From Herbaspirillum aquaticum (GTDB lineage: Bacteria > Pseudomonadota > Gammaproteobacteria > Burkholderiales > Burkholderiaceae_D): a stretch of DNA of 64,000 nt. The notes beneath the pieces were generated by a model. It was not told the origin of the DNA and did not search any database. It saw nothing but the letters and a program-made list of their open reading frames with translations. Position 1 is the first letter of the stretch; each line of letters opens with the position of its first letter. This document shows, piece after piece, positions 36,167 to 44,556 of the stretch. Position numbers and translations under genes: made by a program. The stretch is taken from positions 45,968 through 109,967 of the forward strand of contig NZ_NJGV01000024.1 in NCBI RefSeq assembly GCF_002213425.1, in the 5' to 3' direction.

Positions 36167-37040
36167 ATGGACCCCAAAAAAGCATTCTTGATAGAAATCC
36201 AGCCCGTGGGTTTGCAATTTGAACAAGTTGCTGGAATGTCCTTGTTGCAATCTGGCTTGCGAGCCGGCGTCCGGCTTCCCAACTCTTGCCGCAATGGCAC
36301 TTGCCGGACCTGCATGTGCAAATTGTCCACAGGCGAGATTGAATACCAGATCGAATGGCCCGGTCTTGCACGCGAAGAAAAGGCCGAAGGCTGGATCCTG
36401 CCGTGCGTGGCCGAGGCCCGCAGCGACCTGGTGCTCGATGTCCGGGGCGCGGTCGACCTGAAGGCCGGCTGATTTATCCACTGCGGTCATCAGCACCGGC
36501 CGTTATTGAGCTCACACCCCCATCCCGCCCTCTCCTGTGGATAAAAAAAGCTGGCGAAGCCACCGTACAGGGCCTTGGCTGGCTTTCTTTTCCACAGCGC
36601 TCTGCACCCTGCGTTCTTTTTGCTGGCGTTGCGCACGGCCTCATCCAGGGCAGCTGCGGGCAATCCCCCCTGAAAACCTGTGTGCAGCCGCTTTTTTCTT
36701 CCGGTTCCAGCGCCTGGATCCCCGAATGACGGCGTTTTGGCCAAGTCAGTCGTGCCTCCGATGTCCTGGTGACCAAGCCGCGTCGCGTGCGAAAGCGCGC
36801 GCGCTTAGGCTTTAAATCTAAGCTGTTTATAAAATTAGTAGTGATGGTTAACGTCCCCGGGGTACTGTGGATAACTTGGTTTACACAAGAAAAATCAGCC
36901 GTTTACGCAAAGGACAAAGCCTTGGGCAAGCTCTGTATGAGCCCATAACCGATCTTGGATAAAAATCCGCCTTTGGATAACTTTTTGACTTTTCCCCAAA
37001 CGATGAAAAAGTTATTCAGAACTTTATCCACAGGCAGTTC
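35939..37040. other. oriC: candidate chromosomal replication origin (oriC-like DnaA-box region)
   Basis: Four perfect consensus DnaA boxes (35970, 36128, 36536, 36866) and a fifth at 37024 occur within 1.1 kb, together with AT-rich tracts and two homologous modules. Gene direction switches around here. A second box cluster flanks dnaA 6-8 kb away, so this is one of two candidate sites. Assignment is an inference from box density. Confidence 0.45.
36167..36472 (+). CDS. 2Fe-2S ferredoxin-type protein
   Basis: A 101-residue plant-type [2Fe-2S] protein. The cluster ligands are visible as CRNGTCRTCMC followed by a distal cysteine in WILPCVAEARSDLVLDV, the CX4CX2C...C plan of adrenodoxin/plant ferredoxins and of reductase-bound ferredoxin domains. 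It has no signal peptide. The start is the ATG at 36167 (MDPKKAFLIEIQ). It is a lone gene enclosed by DnaA-box modules on both sides. The electron-transfer partner is unknown. Confidence 0.85.
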   Translation: MDPKKAFLIEIQPVGLQFEQVAGMSLLQSGLRAGVRLPNSCRNGTCRTCMCKLSTGEIEYQIEWPGLAREEKAEGWILPCVAEARSDLVLDVRGAVDLKAG

Positions 37041-37287
37041 CGAATTTGATGGATTCGATGCTGGCGGATAAAGATTTTCGAGAAGTCACCGATTTCGGAC
37101 ATTTGGTCACCGATTTACCCCCGTCGGACCGCCCAAAAGGGTAGCTAGGCCCGGGTTTGAGGGGATTTTCTCCACAGGCATCAAAAGCGTACGTACTGCA
37201 AGCGACAAGATGCAGCCCTGAAATGACACCGGGCCAGGAAAGTTATCCCCTGGCCCGGCGGCAAGAATCTTCACGTTTTGCAGCTGC
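36473..37287. other. intergenic region with origin-like module B (815 bp)
   Basis: No gene is supported here. A perfect DnaA box lies at 36536-36544. At 36838-37040 a second module resembles module A: TTAGTAGTGATGGTTAACGTC, then CTGTGGATAACTTGGTTTAC (36865-36884), then mismatched boxes TTGGATAA near 36955 and 36975, and a perfect TTATCCACA at 37024-37032. Further right, GTCACCGATTT occurs twice (37085, 37106). A GC-rich hairpin CCGGGCCAGG/CCTGGCCCGG (37229-37258) lies just beyond the asmA stop. Confidence 0.6.
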
Positions 37288-39324
37288 CTAATTTTTAGGC
37301 GCGCGCTTTTGCACAGTGCTTTTGCCCGGTGGAGGCGCCTGCGGTGCTTTCTTCACTTCTTCCAGTAATTGGCCACACTCGGCCTTCTGGTCACCGTCGA
37401 TATTGATGAGGGGCAGGATGGCCGTCACCGGTGCCAGCAGGCCCAGTGCCACGGCACCACCGGCACGCAGGGCCAGTACCCCCTTGTCCACGCCCACATC
37501 CGGATTCTTGAAGCTGCCCTTCACGTACAGCGGGGAGCGCAGCGAGATGATGCGCAAGCCCTTGCTGCGCGGATGAACGTTCAGGTCCAGCAGTTCGCGC
37601 TTCATGTCGATGCTGCCATCGACCACGATCAGGGCATCTTCGGTGTCCAGCAGCAGGGTCTTCACGGTCATAACGCCGTCATGCACTGGCAGGTCGCCGG
37701 CCAGGCAATTGAGCTTGACCTCCTTGTCGCCGAACAGCTTGCTGATGACCACGTTGCCCACATTGAGCCCGGCCGCCTCCAGCAGGAATTTGCTGATGGC
37801 GCCCTGGTTGACCAGGGTCTTCACTTCGCCATTGGCCGAACCCAGCATGGCGGCCACCGAGTTGCCGGTGGCGCTCAGCTTCGCATCGCCGTTGATCTCG
37901 CCGAAGCTGGTGCGCGAGGCATCGAGCTGGGGATAGAGTTTCTGGATCTTCAGCTTGCGTGCAGAGAGCTTCATCTCGGACTTCATCCGCGCCCCCTGGC
38001 CGTCCAGCCGGATGGTGGAGGTGAGATGGCCGCCGGCCACGCCGAAGTTCAGGGGATCAAGCGTGAGCACCTTGTCCTTTAGGATCAGGTGCGCCTGCAG
38101 GTCGCTGATGGGCAGTCCTTTCTGGCGCGTGATGCTTTTTCCCGTGAAGCGCACATCGGCATCCAGCGCGCCCCAGGCATCGGTACTGAAGGTCTTGACG
38201 GGCAGTACCTTGTCACCGGGCTGGCGCTCCTCCGCGCCGCGCTGGGCTTTCTCGGCGTTGGAGTCGGCGCCGATCAACGGGGCCAGGTCGTCAAAGCGCA
38301 GCACATTGGACGTCAGCGCGCCAGTCAGTTGGGGACGTGCGCCACCGGTCAGGTAGTCCAGGCTGCCGTTGAGATCGCTGTCGCCGACCTTGCCGCTGAA
38401 GTCCTGGTAATGCCATTCGCTGCGTTCCGGCGAGATCTTGCCGATCAGGCGACCCTCGGTGGCAAAGGGCGGCGTTTCCGGCAGCAGCACGCCGGTCAGC
38501 GGATAGAGATTGCCCATGCTGGCACCCGCAATCGAGAGCCGCAAGTCCAGCGCGGCCAGTTCAGCCGGCTTGGTCAGGGTGCCGCGCACGCCGATGGCGG
38601 TCTTGCCGACCTTCACCTGTGCCTGCAGCGGATACGGTTGCTGCTGGTCCTGCAGCGAAAGTACCCCGCCGGCCTTGCCCTCTCCCGACACCGGCGCGCC
38701 GTTGAAACTGCCGGCCAGCTTCCAGCCCAGTCCGTAGACTTTTTCCTTGCCGTGATCGAGGGTGTCGATGTCGGCCTTGATATTGATCTTTTGCACAGCG
38801 TCGTCGAGCGCAAGCTTGCCCTGGCGCAGGCTGATGCGGCCCAGTTGCAGCTGCCAGGAAGACGGCGTGCCGCTGTCGGTCTTGAAGGTCCAGTTGTTCA
38901 CAGCCTCGCGGTTGCGCAGCAGCGATACGGAAGGATCCTGCACCTCCAGCGACGGCAGGGAAATCTTGTGCACAAGCAGCGGCAAGGGATTGAGCGTGAA
39001 AGTGACCTGCCGCACCGTCGCCATCTGCCCCGAGCTGGCGAAGGCTGCCGGATTGCCCAGGCGCAGGTTCTCCGCCTGCAAGCGCGGCCACGGTACCCAG
39101 CGCGCCCAGAATCCCGCCGGCGGGGTGGTCGGCTCCGGCCGCTGCCAATGCAGGGAGAGATTGCCGTCGATGGCGAACTCGCGCCCAGTGGCCTCGGAGA
39201 CGCGGGTATTGATCCAGGGCTTGGCCCGGTTCCAGTCGAAGGTGAGGATGAAAATGACCGCGGCGGCGATCACGAGGAGGAGGCTGGCAAGCAGCCAAAG
39301 GAGGATTCTGGTCAGGCGCGGCAT
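37288..39324 (-). CDS. AsmA-family protein
   Basis: A 678-residue AsmA-type protein. It has a single N-terminal membrane anchor (RILLWLLASLLLVIAAAVIF) followed at once by the DWNRAKPWINTRVSEATGRE segment typical of AsmA proteins, and a long beta-rich periplasmic region. The C-terminal AsmA_2-like part includes GDAKLSATGNSVAAMLGSAN and LLDTEDALIVVDGSIDMK. This superfamily is linked to lipid transport between membranes and outer-membrane assembly. The start is the ATG at 39324 (MPRLTRILLW). It is a single gene next to the origin-like region. Confidence 0.9.
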   Translation of the reverse strand: MPRLTRILLWLLASLLLVIAAAVIFILTFDWNRAKPWINTRVSEATGREFAIDGNLSLHWQRPEPTTPPAGFWARWVPWPRLQAENLRLGNPAAFASSGQMATVRQVTFTLNPLPLLVHKISLPSLEVQDPSVSLLRNREAVNNWTFKTDSGTPSSWQLQLGRISLRQGKLALDDAVQKINIKADIDTLDHGKEKVYGLGWKLAGSFNGAPVSGEGKAGGVLSLQDQQQPYPLQAQVKVGKTAIGVRGTLTKPAELAALDLRLSIAGASMGNLYPLTGVLLPETPPFATEGRLIGKISPERSEWHYQDFSGKVGDSDLNGSLDYLTGGARPQLTGALTSNVLRFDDLAPLIGADSNAEKAQRGAEERQPGDKVLPVKTFSTDAWGALDADVRFTGKSITRQKGLPISDLQAHLILKDKVLTLDPLNFGVAGGHLTSTIRLDGQGARMKSEMKLSARKLKIQKLYPQLDASRTSFGEINGDAKLSATGNSVAAMLGSANGEVKTLVNQGAISKFLLEAAGLNVGNVVISKLFGDKEVKLNCLAGDLPVHDGVMTVKTLLLDTEDALIVVDGSIDMKRELLDLNVHPRSKGLRIISLRSPLYVKGSFKNPDVGVDKGVLALRAGGAVALGLLAPVTAILPLINIDGDQKAECGQLLEEVKKAPQAPPPGKSTVQKRAPKN

Positions 39325-39453
39325 CGGGTCGGCTTCCCTGGTTGGGGTTATCAACAGGCGCCGATGCGCGCGGGGGACGGTTTTCCAGGCGCCTGTCTCC
39401 GGGACGCCTGTGGATGAATCAGTTCGGGAAAGCCGTTGTCCGCACGCGCTGCA

Positions 39454-40413
39454 TCAGCGCTTCATGTTGATACGACCGAATTCGTCATGGGTTGTTGCAG
39501 ACAAGTGCGCACGCAGCCACTTGTGGGCCGGATTGCGGGCGTCGCGTTCATGCCAGAGCATGTCCACGTGTTCTTCCGGGGTCTGGAAGGGCAATTCCTT
39601 CACCACCAGCGCCTCGGCCATGCCGGTGGCGGCCACCAGGTGGCGCGGCAGCACGGTGATGAGCTCGGAGCTGGCCACGATGCGCCCGGCCGTGAAGAAC
39701 TGGTTCACCGTCAGCAGGATCTTGCGCTCGCGGTTCATGCCCGCCAGCACGTCATCGATGACCGCATGGGGTTTGCCGGACAGGCTCACCAGCAGGTGGT
39801 CGGCGCTGCAATAACTGTCCAGCGTCAGCGGCTGGCCGGCCAGCGGATGGTTCTTGTGCATCACGCAGACATATTGCCCGGTATAGAGCCGCGCATGACT
39901 GATCTGGCTCTTGGCCATGCCCTGGCCATCGGCCAGCTGGGCGGTCACGCCGGGGAAGAAACCTACGGCCAGGTCAATGTCGCCGCGCAGCAGCATGGCG
40001 CGCGGGTCGCGGGTCGTCAACGGCATCATGCGGATCTTGATGCGCGGGGCGTCGCGCATGATGGTGCGCACCAGCGAGGGCAGCCACAGCGCGGCCGTGG
40101 CATCGACCATCGCCATCCGGAAGGTGTTCTGGGCGCGCGAAATGTCGAAGCTTTCCGGCGCGATCACCGCTTCCAGCTCCGATAGCGCCCGGCGCACCGT
40201 CGGCCACAGCTCTTCGGCGCGCGGCGTGGGCTTCACACCGTGGGCGGTGCGAATGACCAGGTCATCGTTGAGGGTGTCGCGCAGGCGGCGTAGCGCATTG
40301 GAGACAGCCGGCTGCGTCATGGCCAGCAAATTGGCGGCGCGCGTGAGGTTCTGCTCGGTCATGACGGCGTCGAATACGCGCAACAGGTTCAGGTCCAGGG
40401 TGAGAAAGCTCAT
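39454..40413 (-). CDS. LysR-family transcriptional regulator (NodD/NahR-like branch)
   Basis: A 319-residue LysR regulator. The N-terminal HTH reads DLNLLRVFDAVMTEQNLTRA, then ANLLAMTQPAVSNALRRLRD, the form seen in the NodD/NahR/LeuO-like branch (LNLL, PAVSNALRRLR). The effector domain follows, with an unremarkable C-terminus. No divergently transcribed target gene is adjacent except the small-protein gene at 40582, so its regulon is unclear. Confidence 0.92.
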   Translation of the reverse strand: MSFLTLDLNLLRVFDAVMTEQNLTRAANLLAMTQPAVSNALRRLRDTLNDDLVIRTAHGVKPTPRAEELWPTVRRALSELEAVIAPESFDISRAQNTFRMAMVDATAALWLPSLVRTIMRDAPRIKIRMMPLTTRDPRAMLLRGDIDLAVGFFPGVTAQLADGQGMAKSQISHARLYTGQYVCVMHKNHPLAGQPLTLDSYCSADHLLVSLSGKPHAVIDDVLAGMNRERKILLTVNQFFTAGRIVASSELITVLPRHLVAATGMAEALVVKELPFQTPEEHVDMLWHERDARNPAHKWLRAHLSATTHDEFGRINMKR

Positions 40414-40476
40414 AGGGCGGGCCTTTGCGGCGGTAAGGAGAGGCAGTATGGACGCCGGTGATCGCCGGCAGAAAGA

Positions 40477-40502
40477 TTATTCACAAATTATATAACTGAT
40501 AT
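40477..40502 (+). promoter_or_regulatory. shared 5' element, copy 1 (DnaA-like box plus TATAACTGATAT)
   Basis: TTATTCACA followed by a tract ending TATAACTGATAT, 80 bases upstream of the first small-protein gene. An element of the same 26-base length stands before the second small-protein gene at 41317. TTATTCACA fits the TTATNCACA DnaA box. TATAAC may be a -10 box. Confidence 0.6.
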
Positions 40503-40581
40503 CCGAAACGGAAAGTGGGCAAACAAATGTGAGTTCACTACACTGCAATGCAACATAACACACAACGTCAAGGATCGAATC

Positions 40582-40815
40582 ATGGCAACCATCGCACAAA
40601 GCACCAACAGCACCTTCAAGAGCAAGTTCGCCGCCGTCATGCGCAACATCTTCATCCACTTCGTCAAGGCCCACGAGCTGCAAGCCGTTGCTCTGGTCGC
40701 CGCCGAACAGGATCGCGCTACCGGCGCCCGCCAGCTGAACCGCATGGCCGACAAGTTCGAAGCCACCCAGCCGAACCTGGCTGCTGAACTGCGCTTCATC
40801 GCTTCGCGCGGTTAA
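40582..40815 (+). CDS. small protein of unknown function, paralogue 1
   Basis: A 77-residue protein with an amphipathic N-terminus (FAAVMRNIFIHFVKAHELQA). Its C-terminal end LNRMADKFEATQPNLAAELR is closely related to the end of the protein at 41456. A good ribosome site, AAGGA, precedes the ATG. Upstream and downstream sequence elements are also shared with that gene, so the two are modules from a local duplication. I do not recognise a function. The duplicated control elements argue that it is a real, regulated gene. Confidence 0.8.
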   Translation: MATIAQSTNSTFKSKFAAVMRNIFIHFVKAHELQAVALVAAEQDRATGARQLNRMADKFEATQPNLAAELRFIASRG

Positions 40816-40989
40816 TTGAAGGTTTCTGCTTCACCAGATTCAAGTTTTACCGGTCGCGCATGACTTCTGCGTGACCTTGGCATCAGCCCCGAGCGGCCGA
40901 TGCCGGTAGTGAAGGATTTCGGTAGTTCCCGGCGCGTACGGCGCTTATGTTGACGCTGATTCGATCAACGCGTCAGGACACCGATCCGT

Positions 40990-41051
40990 TGTCTCCTCCT
41001 CCCTCTTTAGGAAGGATTAACCCCGCAGGCCCAGCCTGTGGGGTTTTTTTT
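40990..41051 (+). ncRNA. candidate 3'-UTR small RNA with CCUCCUCCC motif, copy 1, with terminator
   Basis: A 30-base block, TGTCTCCTCCTCCCTCTTTA then GGAAGGATTA, is followed at once by a terminator (CCCCGCAGGC/GCCTGTGGGG and eight T). The same 30 bases, unchanged, precede the terminator after the second small-protein gene. CCUCCUCCC is complementary to ribosome-binding sites and is the hallmark of the CcsR/cuckoo family of 3'-derived sRNAs in alphaproteobacteria. That this is a processed sRNA is inferred. Confidence 0.5.
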
Positions 41052-41316
41052 CGTGGGTCCGCGACAAGCCGCAACCGGCGGGCTTCCTGTCCTTGGAGGC
41101 TTCATCTCCGCATCGCCGGATATGAGCGTTTCGCCCGATTCCCCATGCCAGATATTCAGCGCGCCCGGCCTTGGCGTCAAACCCCGTTGTAAATCTGCAT
41201 CAGTGCCGTCAAGAAAGGGCCGCCCGGACGACTTCATCGGCACACCCTGGTGATCTTGTCTCCCGCTTGAAGCGGGTTCCGGGGCGATATGAAGAATTTT
41301 GTGGCCAGAAACCGCT

Positions 41317-41342
41317 TTATTCACAAACGCTATAACTGATAT
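41317..41342 (+). promoter_or_regulatory. shared 5' element, copy 2 (DnaA-like box plus TATAACTGATAT)
   Basis: TTATTCACAAACGC followed by TATAACTGATAT, 26 bases in all as in copy 1 at 40477, and lying 114 bases upstream of the second small-protein gene. Confidence 0.6.
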
Positions 41343-41455
41343 GAGAACTCTAAAGTAGTCATACAGGAGGCGAACCATCATACTGCGACGCAACAACAGT
41401 GAACTTGAACGCCGCGCAATCGTGCCGCGGCCTGATTATCAGAGGTAGAAATATC

Positions 41456-41773
41456 ATGTCCTTCCTGAACCTGGCCTTTCCCGCAGAAGCAGCCCTGCCC
41501 TTCGCGCAGTCCTTCCTCGGTTTGATGGCGGCTTATGTCCGTCCGGCGCTGGGTCTGGGTGCACTGGTGACCCTGGTGATGGTGTTCAAGCCGCTGATCC
41601 TGGGACTGGCGCAAGCCGCCGTGCTGCTGGTCAAGCCGCGCAAGTCGCTGGAGCAACGCATCCTGGCGCACAAGTTCAGCGGCAAGATGATGTTGAACCG
41701 CATGGCCAACGAATACAGCCTGTCCCAACCAAGTTTTGCCGCCGAACTGCGCAACATGGCCGCGCGTGACTGA
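41456..41773 (+). CDS. small membrane protein of unknown function, paralogue 2
   Basis: A 105-residue protein with one or two hydrophobic stretches (PALGLGALVTLVMVFKPLIL and the following GLAQAAVLLV), so it is probably an inner-membrane protein. The C-terminal part LNRMANEYSLSQPSFAAELR matches the end of the 77-residue protein at 40582 (shared pattern LNRMA, QP, AAELR). The start is the ATG at 41456, with GAGGTA upstream. It shares 5' and 3' control elements with paralogue 1. The function is unknown. Confidence 0.78.
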   Translation: MSFLNLAFPAEAALPFAQSFLGLMAAYVRPALGLGALVTLVMVFKPLILGLAQAAVLLVKPRKSLEQRILAHKFSGKMMLNRMANEYSLSQPSFAAELRNMAARD

Positions 41774-41848
41774 TCCAGTCCCCGCCTGACCGTAGTTCGA
41801 GGCCCACCGGCTTCTGGTCGTGTAGTTGAAGTTTTGTAGGTCGTACTG

Positions 41849-41911
41849 TGTCTCCTCCTCCCTCTTTAGGAAGGATTAGCCCCGCCAGCGCAAGCTCGCG
41901 GGGCTTTTTTT
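41849..41911 (+). ncRNA. candidate 3'-UTR small RNA with CCUCCUCCC motif, copy 2, with terminator
   Basis: The 30-base block is identical to copy 1 at 40990, whereas the surrounding sequence differs. A terminator follows directly (GCCCCGC/GCGGGGC and seven T). Exact conservation of only this block argues that it is the functional part. Confidence 0.5.
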
Positions 41912-41992
41912 GTCCACAGCCCGCGTCATGGGCGGCGGCAATCGTGATAACTTGTCCATCTGACTATCCTTACAGCCTTACCGCAAGACATC

Positions 41993-42760
41993 ATGTGCCA
42001 GCTTCTCGGGATGAACTGCAACACCCCCACCGACATCGTCTTCAGCTTCACCGGCTTTGCCACCCGTGGCGGGCTGACCGACCATCACCGCGATGGCTGG
42101 GGGATCGCCTTCTTCGAGGGCTCCGGGGTACGCACCTTCGTCGATCACCAGGCCGCCGTGGATTCGCCGGTGGCCGAGCTGATCAAGCGCTATCCGATCA
42201 AGTCGCAGCATGTCATCGCCCATATCCGCAAGGCCACCCAAGGCCGCGTCACGCTGGCCAACTGCCATCCCTTCGTGCGCGAACTCTGGGGCCGCTATTG
42301 GGTGTTTGCCCACAATGGTGACCTGAAAAACTTCACCCCCACGCTGGACGGGCCTTTCCGGCCGGTCGGCACCACCGATAGTGAACTGGCCTTCTGCTTC
42401 ATCCTGCAGGAGATGCGCAAGCGCTTTGGCGATACCCTGCCCTTGCTGGCCGACCTGCGCGTGGCGTTGCGCGAGATCGTCGACGGCATCGCCAGCCATG
42501 GCACCTTCAACATGCTGCTCTCGGATGGCTCGGCGCTGTACACCCACTGCTCCACCAATCTCTATTACATCGTCCGCCAGCATCCCTTTGCCAAGGCCAA
42601 GCTCTCGGATGAGGATCTGTCGGTCGATTTTTCGGAAGTCACCACCACCCATGACCGGGTGGCCGTGATCGTCACCCAGCCGCTGACCAATAATGAAGTC
42701 TGGACGCAATACCAGGCCGGTGAAATGAAGGTCTTTGTCGACGGGGCCGTGGTCGATTGA
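41993..42760 (+). CDS. class II glutamine amidotransferase (YafJ-like)
   Basis: A 255-residue Ntn-type glutamine amidotransferase. The second residue is cysteine (MCQLLGMNCNTP), which becomes the N-terminal nucleophile after Met removal. Other active-site segments are HRDGWGIAFFEG, HVIAHIRKATQGR and RYWVFAHNGDLKNF. This is the stand-alone YafJ/EgtC-like type, with no synthase domain attached. The partner that would use the ammonia is not adjacent, and the physiological role of YafJ proteins is not settled. Confidence 0.93.
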   Translation: MCQLLGMNCNTPTDIVFSFTGFATRGGLTDHHRDGWGIAFFEGSGVRTFVDHQAAVDSPVAELIKRYPIKSQHVIAHIRKATQGRVTLANCHPFVRELWGRYWVFAHNGDLKNFTPTLDGPFRPVGTTDSELAFCFILQEMRKRFGDTLPLLADLRVALREIVDGIASHGTFNMLLSDGSALYTHCSTNLYYIVRQHPFAKAKLSDEDLSVDFSEVTTTHDRVAVIVTQPLTNNEVWTQYQAGEMKVFVDGAVVD

Positions 42761-43155
42761 GGCCGGCCAGTTATCTTGTCCACAGCCTGAATTTCACGGC
42801 ATTTCATTTGTCCACAGGGAAAATCGGGGACAGGATCCTGCCTGCTCCCGTGTTTTGCACAGGCTGTTACAAAAAACCTCGTCCCCAAGGATGAGCTTGT
42901 GTTTTCCACAAGCGCACCACTCTGTCCCCCTATCACCCGCCCCTCAAGCGCCTTTGCGTGAACGCGACGCAGATGGCTGCTGCGCAGCCTGTGGATAGAT
43001 CAAGTTTTTCAGGGTTTTTTGCCGGTTCGCCTGTGGATAACTTCAGTTTACCGGAGTAAAATGCGTCCCTCGTTTCGCGCCCGGACGACTTCGTCCACAG
43101 GCCCGTCCCCAGGACGCGGCAGTCGGGCGCCGCAATCATCCGACAAGAAAGCTTC
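42761..43155. other. dnaA upstream region with DnaA boxes (395 bp)
   Basis: This is the control region of dnaA. It holds a perfect DnaA box in CTGTGGATAACTTCAGTTTAC (43031-43051) and a one-mismatch box TGTGGATAG (42990). Further TTGTCCACA and TTTTCCACA half-matches lie at 42770-42910. Autoregulation of dnaA by DnaA is expected from such boxes. No gene is seen. Confidence 0.65.
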
Positions 43156-44556
43156 ATGGAAAACTTCTGGCAGGCCTGCTCCCACAAACTTGAGCAGGAG
43201 CTGACGCCTCAGCAATACAGCGCCTGGATCAAGCCGCTGGTCCCGCTCGACTTCGAGGACGGGCTGCTGCGCATTGCCGCGCCCAATCGTTTCAAGCTGG
43301 ACTGGGTCAAGACGCAGTTCGCCAACCGCATCACCGCGCTGGCCTGCGAATACTGGGACGCGCCCACCGAAGTGCAGTTCGTGCTGGACCCGCGCGGCAA
43401 CCAGGGCCGTCGCCCGGCCGCCAACGCGCAAGCCAATGGCGGTGGCGCCAGCGGCCTGGGCCTGCCCAACCACGAGCAGCTGCACCTGGATCCGGAACCG
43501 GCCCAGCCGGTACGCGCGGTGGCCCCGCGCCAGGAACAGTCGCGCATCAACCCGGTGCTGACCTTCGACAACCTGGTCACCGGTAAAGCCAACCAGCTCG
43601 CGCGCGCAGCGGCTACCCAGGTGGCCAACAACCCCGGCACGTCCTACAACCCGCTGTTCCTGTACGGCGGTGTGGGCCTGGGTAAAACCCACATCATCCA
43701 CGCCATCGGCAACCAGGTGCTTGTGGATAACCCGGGCGCCAAGATCCGCTACATCCACGCCGAGCAATACGTGCGCGACGTGGTGACGGCCTACCAGCGC
43801 AAGGGCTTTGACGATTTCAAGCGCTATTACCACTCGCTGGACCTGCTGCTGATCGACGATATCCAGTTCTTCGGCGGCAAGAGCCGCACCCAGGAAGAAT
43901 TCTTCTACGCCTTCGAAGCGCTGATCGCGGCCAAGAAGCAGATCATCATCACCAGTGATACCTATCCCAAGGAAATCAGCGGCATGGATGACCGCCTGAT
44001 CTCCCGCTTCGACTCCGGCCTGACGGTGGCCATCGAGCCGCCCGAGCTGGAGATGCGGGTGGCGATCCTGATGAAGAAAGCCTCCGCCGAAGACGTGGTG
44101 CTGTCCGACGACGTCGCCTTCTTCGTGGCCAAGCACCTGCGTTCGAACGTGCGCGAGCTGGAAGGTGCGCTGCGCAAGATCCTGGCCTACTCCCGTTTCC
44201 ACGGCAAGGACATCACCATCGACGTGGTCAAGGAAGCCCTGAAGGACTTGCTCTCGGTGCAGAACCGCCAGATCTCGGTGGAAAACATCCAGAAGACCGT
44301 GGCCGACTTCTTCAACATCAAGGTCGCGGACATGTATTCCAAGAAGCGCCCGGCCAACATTGCCCGCCCGCGCCAGATCGCCATGTACCTGGCCAAGGAG
44401 CTGACCCAGAAGAGCCTGCCGGAAATCGGCGACCTCTTCGGCGGGCGCGACCACACCACCGTGCTGCACGCGGTGCGCAAGATCGCCGCCGACCGTGCCA
44501 AGAGCCCGGAATGCAACCACGAACTGCACGTGCTGGAGCAAACCCTGAAGGGTTGA
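43156..44556 (+). CDS. dnaA: chromosomal replication initiator DnaA
   Basis: A 466-residue initiator. Domain I reads [21 protein letters not shown] short domain II linker follows (~residues 85-130, Ala/Gly/Pro-rich). The AAA+ domain has Walker [17 protein letters not shown] and Walker [14 protein letters not shown]. The DNA-binding domain IV carries the signature [15 protein letters not shown]. It recognises TTATCCACA boxes, which occur on both sides and once within the gene (43732). Length and motifs are standard. Confidence 0.99.
   Translation: MENFWQACSHKLEQELTPQQYSAWIKPLVPLDFEDGLLRIAAPNRFKLDWVKTQFANRITALACEYWDAPTEVQFVLDPRGNQGRRPAANAQANGGGASGLGLPNHEQLHLDPEPAQPVRAVAPRQEQSRINPVLTFDNLVTGKANQLARAAATQVANNPGTSYNPLFLYGGVGLGKTHIIHAIGNQVLVDNPGAKIRYIHAEQYVRDVVTAYQRKGFDDFKRYYHSLDLLLIDDIQFFGGKSRTQEEFFYAFEALIAAKKQIIITSDTYPKEISGMDDRLISRFDSGLTVAIEPPELEMRVAILMKKASAEDVVLSDDVAFFVAKHLRSNVRELEGALRKILAYSRFHGKDITIDVVKEALKDLLSVQNRQISVENIQKTVADFFNIKVADMYSKKRPANIARPRQIAMYLAKELTQKSLPEIGDLFGGRDHTTVLHAVRKIAADRAKSPECNHELHVLEQTLKG

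Larger units (their letters stand above)
40816..41455. other. intergenic region between the two small-protein genes (640 bp)
   Basis: This region holds the first candidate sRNA/terminator and, from 41317, the 5' element of the second module. The stretch 41052-41316 shows no credible gene, only arginine-rich open frames of the kind produced by GC-rich noncoding DNA. Confidence 0.55.

Noticed and set aside
37085..37116. GTCACCGATTT repeated twice, 21 bases apart
   Set aside because: Only two copies and no wider pattern; noted in the intergenic entry but too weak for a claim.
37229..37258. GC-rich hairpin beyond asmA as a terminator
   Set aside because: The stem is strong, but neither direction shows a T-run, so intrinsic termination is not supported.
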